Assembly (NCBI RefSeq): GCF_001894865.1
Contig: NZ_BCXA01000029.1
Location: 52,373 to 116,372 of the forward strand
Origin: Rhodococcus maanshanensis NBRC 100610
GTDB taxonomy: Bacteria > Actinomycetota > Actinomycetes > Mycobacteriales > Mycobacteriaceae
Direction of reading: 5' to 3'
DNA length: 64,000 bases
Below the pieces are notes generated by a model, which had not been told where the DNA came from, ran no database searches, and saw nothing but the letters and a program-made list of their open reading frames with translations. Position 1 is the stretch's first letter, and the number at the start of each line of letters is the position of its first letter. Made by a program: the position numbers and the translations under genes. Below, piece by piece: positions 59,569-64,000 of this stretch.

Positions 59569-59666
59569 GTCCCGACCCTTGCAGGCGCGGCGACCCGGAC
59601 GAGCTCGGCGCACCCGGTTATCCACAGGGCCGCGTGGCCGCCGGCCTGGGGTTTCGGTCCGGCCGG

Positions 59667-61040
59667 CTACTCCGTCGTCCGCCCGGGGCCCCCGCCCTCC
59701 TCGCGCTCGCGGGCCTCGGTGGCCTCGAGCTGAGCGATCGGGTCGTCGAAGGCGCTCGTGCCGCCGCCGACCACGCGGTCGACGAATCCGGCGGGGCTGT
59801 CCAGGTCCGAGGAGTCCGGCAGCAGATCGGGATGCGCCCACACCGCGTCGCGGCCGTCGATCCCGGCGCTCTCGGTGAGCAGATGCCACAGCCGGGACGC
59901 CTCGCGGACCTTGCGGGGCCGCAGTTCCAGGCCGACGAGGGTGGCGAAGGTCTGCTCGGCGGGCCCGCCGGTGGCGCGGCGACGCCGGAGCGTCTCGGAG
60001 AGTGCGGCCACCCCTGGCAGTCGGTCGCCGAGCGCCTCGGACACCACGGTCTCCACCCAGCCCTCGATGAGCGCGAGCATGGTCTCGAGGCGTTCGAGGG
60101 CCTGCTTCTGCTCGGGCGTCGTCTGCGGTTCGAAGGCGCCCTGCTGGAGGATCTCCTCGATCTTCGACGGATCGGTCAGCGCGCTCGGGTCGATGCCCTG
60201 GGCGGCCTCCTCGATCGCGGAGAAGTCCATCCTGATCCCGCGTGCGTACTCCTCGACGGTGGCGAGCAGGCGCTGCCGGAGCCAGGGCACGTGGACGTAC
60301 AGGCGGTGGTGAGCGGCCTCGCGCGCGGCGAGGAACACCAGGATCTCGCGATCGGGCTGCTCGAGTCCCTCGCTGAACTTCTCGATCGCCGTCGGCAGCA
60401 GCGCCGCGACCCCACTGGGTCCGAGCGGGAGTCCGACGTCGGTGGAGGTCAGCACCTCCGAGGAGAGCTGACCGAGCGCCTGACCCAGCTGCGAGCCGAA
60501 GGCCAACCCGCCCATCTGTCCGAGCATGCCCATCATCGGGCCCGCCATCTGCTTGGCCTCCTCAGGGAGACCGGACACCCACATGCCCGAGATCTGTTCG
60601 GCCACCGGGTCGCACAGGCGCTTCCAGGTGTCGAGGGTGTTCTCGAGCCAGTCGGCCGCCGTCCAGGCGACCGCCTTGGATGCGCCCGCGGGCAGGGTGG
60701 TGGCGCCGTCCAGCCACACCTCCGCGAGGTGGGCGGCGTCGGCGACCGCGGTTCCGGTGCCGGTCGAGATCGGGGCGACGGAGCCGAGCTGCTGGAGGGC
60801 GAGCTTCTTGGCGAGGTCGTAGTTGACGGGGCCGCCACCGCCGGTGCCCATCGCGCTGCCCATGCCGCTGAGCATCTGCCCGAACTGCGTGAGCATCTGG
60901 CCGAGCTGCGTGGGGTCGAAGCCCTCGGGGGAGAAGCCGAACGGGATCCCGCCCGGACCGGGCGAACCCTCGCTGTCCCGACTCTTGTCTCGGTCGGGAT
61001 CGTCGTCGGAGTTCGAGAAACCAAACGGCGGATTGCTCAT
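59667..61040 (-). CDS. DUF2342 putative zinc metalloprotease (Rv3195-like)
   Basis: A 457-residue protein of the DUF2342 family (often annotated as zinc-dependent metalloprotease or F420-associated). The candidate metal motif is 'FLAAREAAHHRLY' (E-x2-HH). The N-terminus is Gly/Met-rich and disordered ('FDPTQLGQMLTQFGQM'). Activity is not established. ATG 61040 fits the family. Divergent from the PDZ-Lon protease gene; 98 nt upstream of the TOMM-like gene. Confidence 0.85.
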   Translation of the reverse strand: MSNPPFGFSNSDDDPDRDKSRDSEGSPGPGGIPFGFSPEGFDPTQLGQMLTQFGQMLSGMGSAMGTGGGGPVNYDLAKKLALQQLGSVAPISTGTGTAVADAAHLAEVWLDGATTLPAGASKAVAWTAADWLENTLDTWKRLCDPVAEQISGMWVSGLPEEAKQMAGPMMGMLGQMGGLAFGSQLGQALGQLSSEVLTSTDVGLPLGPSGVAALLPTAIEKFSEGLEQPDREILVFLAAREAAHHRLYVHVPWLRQRLLATVEEYARGIRMDFSAIEEAAQGIDPSALTDPSKIEEILQQGAFEPQTTPEQKQALERLETMLALIEGWVETVVSEALGDRLPGVAALSETLRRRRATGGPAEQTFATLVGLELRPRKVREASRLWHLLTESAGIDGRDAVWAHPDLLPDSSDLDSPAGFVDRVVGGGTSAFDDPIAQLEATEAREREEGGGPGRTTE

Positions 61041-61117
61041 GGCTCAACGGTACAAGGCATCGTGGGGGTTGGTGGCGGCGGAGATGACGCTCACGGCGAA
61101 CACGCCGGGCCGCCCTC

Positions 61118-61123
61118 TACGCT
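61118..61123 (+). promoter_or_regulatory. -10 box of leaderless PDZ-Lon gene
   Basis: TACGCT, 7 nt, GTG 61131. It is consistent with a leaderless transcript. Confidence 0.5.
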
Positions 61124-61130
61124 GGGCCGG

Positions 61131-62153
61131 GTGAATCGACGGATGGTGACCCTGGCCGCTGCGCTGGTGCCGGTGGTGGCGCTCTTCACTCTCGGGACCG
61201 CGGTGACCGTGCCGTTCGTGGCCCTCGGACCGGGGCCAACGTTCAACACCCTCGGGGAGGCCGACGGCAAGCCCGTGGTCGAGATCGAGGGGACCGAGAT
61301 CGATCCGACGTCGGGCAACCTCAACATGACCACCGTCTCGGTCCGTGACGGACTCAACATCTTCGAGGCCTTCGGGAACTGGATCAGCGGGCGCTATGGA
61401 CTGGTGCCGCGCGCCGAGGTGTACCCGCCGGACAAGAGCAAGGACGAGGTCAAGCAGGAGAACGAGGCCGACTTCGCGCAGTCGGAGGACTCCGCGGAAC
61501 TGGCCGCGCTGCACTATCTGGACCTGCCCGTCGCGCTGGAGGTGGTCGACGTCGCGAAGGACGGACCTGCCAAGGACGCGCTGCGGCCGGGCGACCAGCT
61601 GCTCGCGATCAACGGCGCGCAGGTGCAGACCGTCGGTGAGGTGCAGCGGGCGGTCGCCGAGCTCGACCCGGGCAGCGAGGTCAGCGTGCTGCTGCGGCGG
61701 GACGGCCAGGAGATGACCGTGCCGGTCACGCTCGGCGAGCGGCCGGGAGCCACGGACCACGGCTACCTGGGGATCACCCCGCAGGAGAAGCCCGAGGTGC
61801 CGTTCACGGTGGAGTTCAACCTGGCCGAGGTGGGCGGCCCCTCGGCGGGATTGATGTTCACCCTTGCGGTGATCGACAAGCTCTCGTCAGGCGAGCTGAG
61901 CGGTGGCGGGTTCGTGGCCGGTACCGGGACCATCGACTCGGACGGCGAGGTCGGCCCGATCGGCGGCATCCCGTACAAGCTGCTCGCCGCCCGCGAGGCA
62001 GGGGCGACCACCTTCCTGGTGCCGTCGAAGAACTGCGACGAGGCGAGGCAGCGTGTGCCCGAGGGCCTGCGCCTGGTGAAGGTGGACAACCTCGACGGTG
62101 CGGTGTCCGCGCTCGAATCGCTGAACACCGGCGGCGACGCGCCCGCCTGCTAG
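61131..62153 (+). CDS. PDZ-Lon (YlbL-like) membrane serine protease
   Basis: A 340-residue protease with one N-terminal membrane anchor (about 5-30), a PDZ domain (about 135-200, 'KDALRPGDQLLAINGAQV') and a C-terminal Lon-type S16 domain. The catalytic dyad is Ser238 in GGPSAGLMF and Lys283 in GGIPYKLLA. It is anchored with the protease part outside. Rv3194c is its counterpart. GTG 61131 is used and supported by the TACGCT box. Converges on PPA1309. Confidence 0.93.
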   Translation: MNRRMVTLAAALVPVVALFTLGTAVTVPFVALGPGPTFNTLGEADGKPVVEIEGTEIDPTSGNLNMTTVSVRDGLNIFEAFGNWISGRYGLVPRAEVYPPDKSKDEVKQENEADFAQSEDSAELAALHYLDLPVALEVVDVAKDGPAKDALRPGDQLLAINGAQVQTVGEVQRAVAELDPGSEVSVLLRRDGQEMTVPVTLGERPGATDHGYLGITPQEKPEVPFTVEFNLAEVGGPSAGLMFTLAVIDKLSSGELSGGGFVAGTGTIDSDGEVGPIGGIPYKLLAAREAGATTFLVPSKNCDEARQRVPEGLRLVKVDNLDGAVSALESLNTGGDAPAC

Positions 62154-62174
62154 CGCCGGGTCCGGCCCCGCGGG

Positions 62175-62792
62175 TCAGTCGTCGGGCGCGTCGAACGTCG
62201 CGTACAGCGCGTTCACCAGGTTCGGCGCGAGGTCCTCGTAGGTGAGCAGCTCGGGTTCGGCGTCGAGGTCGTCGTCCTCCGGCTTGAGCTGGAGCACGCA
62301 GACGGACGGACCGTCCCGCAGCACCGCGGCGATCAGCCGGGCGTCGCGGCGTTCGGGATGCGCGTTCGCGGTGGCGCGGGCGATCTCGTCGGCGGCGTGC
62401 TCGTCTGTCACCACCGGCGCCACCGCGCTGTCGAGGTCGGACTCGGCCGTTGGCGGCAGTACCACGATCTCCTGCACCAGGACGCACCCGACGACCTCGG
62501 CTGGCCAGCTGGTGGTGGACAGGAACTCGTCGAGCGCGGGGGTGCCGCCACCGATGTCCTCGGGGAACGGTTCCTGCTCCACCGGCGTCAGCTCGGCGCC
62601 GTCCTCGAGCTGATCGATGAGGTCGGGCTCCGCGGCGGCCAGGACCGCGGTGGGAACGAGGGCGAACATCGTCGGCGGTTGACCCCATCCGCCCGCATCG
62701 ACGAAGTCCGACACCTCGCGCACACACCGGGGGAGTGCGTCGACGGAGAAATCGGCCGGGTGGCCGTAGTACACGCCATTGCTATCGCTCAC
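62175..62792 (-). CDS. PPA1309-family conserved actinobacterial protein
   Basis: A 205-residue acidic cytosolic protein. Signature segments are '[20 protein letters not shown]', '[20 protein letters not shown]' and '[20 protein letters not shown]'. It matches the PPA1309 family, which is restricted to actinobacteria; no function is known. GTG 62792 is used with a GGGAGGATGGG site upstream. Divergent from the UPF0182 gene. Confidence 0.88.
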   Translation of the reverse strand: MSDSNGVYYGHPADFSVDALPRCVREVSDFVDAGGWGQPPTMFALVPTAVLAAAEPDLIDQLEDGAELTPVEQEPFPEDIGGGTPALDEFLSTTSWPAEVVGCVLVQEIVVLPPTAESDLDSAVAPVVTDEHAADEIARATANAHPERRDARLIAAVLRDGPSVCVLQLKPEDDDLDAEPELLTYEDLAPNLVNALYATFDAPDD

Positions 62793-62874
62793 GGTCCCAT
62801 CCTCCCACCCACACGTAGAGTGGTCACAACCACCGCGGCGCCTGTGCGCCGCCCGAATCACTGGAGAGTGGCAC

Positions 62875-64000
62875 GTGGGCATGCGGCCCCCCACCGGCTT
62901 ACCGTCGTTGTCCCGTCGAAGTCGAGTGCTGCTGATACTGGCACTCGTAGCCGCGGCACTGCTGCTGATCGGTCCCCGGCTGATCGACACCTACACCAAT
63001 TGGTTGTGGTTCGGCGAGGTCGGCTTCCGGACCGTCTTCACGACGGTGCTCGTCACCCGGCTCCTTCTGTTCCTTGCCGTGGCGTTGCTCGTCGGCGGGG
63101 CGGTGTTCCTGGCGTTGCTGCTGGCCTACCGCTCCCGGCCGGTGTTCGTCCCCGTCGCGGGGCCCAACGACCCGATCGCCCGGTACCGGACCACGGTGAT
63201 GGGACGGCTGAAGGCGTTCGGCATCGGCATCCCGGTCGCGATGGGTCTGCTCGCCGGACTGGTCGCGCAGTCGAACTGGGTGACGGTGCAGCTGTTCCTC
63301 AACGGTGAGTCCTTCGGGATCAAGGACCCGCAGTTCGGCCTCGACATCGGCTTCTACTCCTTTGATCTGCCGTTCTACCGGCTCGTGCTGAACTGGCTGT
63401 TCGTCGCCGTCATCATCGCCTTCTTCGCGAACCTGGTGACGCACTACGTCTTCGGCGGGCTCCGGCTGAGCGGCAGGGACGGTGCGCTGACCAAGGCGGC
63501 GACCGTCCAGCTCGCGTTGCTGGCGGGCACCTTCGTGCTGCTCAAGGCCGTCGCCTACTGGCTGGACCGGTACTCGCTGCTCTCGAGCAGCCGCAAGGAG
63601 CCCACCTTCACTGGCGCCGGCTTCACCGACACCAACGCGGTGCTGCCCGCCAAGCTGATCCTGATGGCCATCGCGGTGATCTGTGCCCTTGCCTTCTTCG
63701 CCGCGATCTTCCTGCGCGACATCCGGATCCCCGCGATGGCCACCGCGCTGCTGGTGCTCTCCTCGATCCTGATCGGCGCCGTGTACCCGTTGGTGGTCGA
63801 GCAGTTCTCGGTCAAGCCGAACGCCGCGCAGAAGGAGAGCCCGTATATCGAGCGAAACATCCAGGCGACAAGACAGGCATACGGGATCACCGACGAAAAC
63901 GTCGAGTACGTCGACTACACGGGCGTCGCGACGAAGCAGCCGCAGGACGTGCCCGCGGACGTGACGACGATCGCGAACACGCGGCTGCTGGACCCGAACA
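62875..64000 (+). CDS. UPF0182 large membrane protein, truncated by the window end
   Basis: The first 375 codons of a UPF0182 (Rv3193c-like) protein. Visible are seven membrane segments ('[20 protein letters not shown]', '[19 protein letters not shown]', and so on to about residue 310), then the start of the large extracellular part ('[15 protein letters not shown]'). Full-length members are about 1000 residues; the remainder lies outside the window. The function is unknown. GTG 62875 has a GGAGAG site 6 nt upstream and is preferred to ATG 62881. Confidence 0.9.
   Translation, partial: MGMRPPTGLPSLSRRSRVLLILALVAAALLLIGPRLIDTYTNWLWFGEVGFRTVFTTVLVTRLLLFLAVALLVGGAVFLALLLAYRSRPVFVPVAGPNDPIARYRTTVMGRLKAFGIGIPVAMGLLAGLVAQSNWVTVQLFLNGESFGIKDPQFGLDIGFYSFDLPFYRLVLNWLFVAVIIAFFANLVTHYVFGGLRLSGRDGALTKAATVQLALLAGTFVLLKAVAYWLDRYSLLSSSRKEPTFTGAGFTDTNAVLPAKLILMAIAVICALAFFAAIFLRDIRIPAMATALLVLSSILIGAVYPLVVEQFSVKPNAAQKESPYIERNIQATRQAYGITDENVEYVDYTGVATKQPQDVPADVTTIANTRLLDPN

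Overview
The window is a high-GC actinobacterial chromosome segment, most likely from a mycolic-acid bacterium of the Rhodococcus/Nocardia kind. It carries WhiB1, WhiB7, AdnAB, mycoredoxin, PdtaS, SigH/RshA and ribosomal protein bL37. From memory, its gene order follows, in opposite orientation, the M. tuberculosis block from sigH (Rv3223c) to Rv3193c. No rRNA, tRNA, CRISPR array, insertion sequence or prophage was seen. Genes are dense, GTG starts are common, and many adjacent genes overlap by ATGA or GTGA.

Layout. 1-18 kb is the conserved block: an LLM flavoprotein fragment, a YbaK-type deacylase, sigH-rshA, a secreted protein, bL37, a biotinyl-carrier protein with pdtaS, whiB1, a diacylglycerol-kinase-family protein, a phosphatase, a ParA-like ATPase, an RhlE-type helicase, a ferritin-like protein, DUF3107, TetR, a DUF3152 protease, a thioesterase, moeZ and an Rv3205c-like gene. 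17.85-40.18 kb is an accessory block lying between the Rv3205c-like and Rv3204-like genes: GntR with a CynX-type transporter, a nitrate-assimilation cluster (narK, nitrate reductase, flavoprotein, nirB, nirD, uroporphyrinogen synthase-regulator fusion, CbiX), a two-component system with a small membrane protein, a MobA-MoeA fusion, VOC and PhnA proteins, and a kynurenine cluster (flavoprotein, tryptophan dioxygenase, amidohydrolase, kynureninase). 40.19-64 kb returns to the conserved block: an alkyltransferase-like protein, LipV-like hydrolase, adnAB, DoxX, K+ channel, nudC, mrx1, uvrD2 and whiB7, then a small insert (exonuclease III, DDN-type protein, Rieske oxygenase, TetR), then an ABC1 kinase, a TOMM-like protein, a DUF2342 protease, a PDZ-Lon protease, PPA1309 and a truncated UPF0182 gene.

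How the genes work together. Several genes form a thiol-oxidative-stress group: SigH with its ZAS anti-sigma factor, and SigH-type promoters (GGAAC-N18-GTT) before sigH itself and before mycoredoxin, with a one-mismatch copy before moeZ. The nitrate cluster is self-contained: import, Mo-dependent nitrate reduction, siroheme-dependent nitrite reduction, two siroheme-pathway functions, and a nearby molybdopterin-synthesis fusion. The kynurenine cluster has enzymes for the first and third steps of tryptophan breakdown, with an amidohydrolase-superfamily protein where the formamidase is expected. whiB7 sits behind a 405-nt leader with an upstream ORF and a terminator, as expected for attenuation-controlled antibiotic response. 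Many genes have a TANNNT box 6-8 nt before the start codon, which suggests leaderless transcripts.
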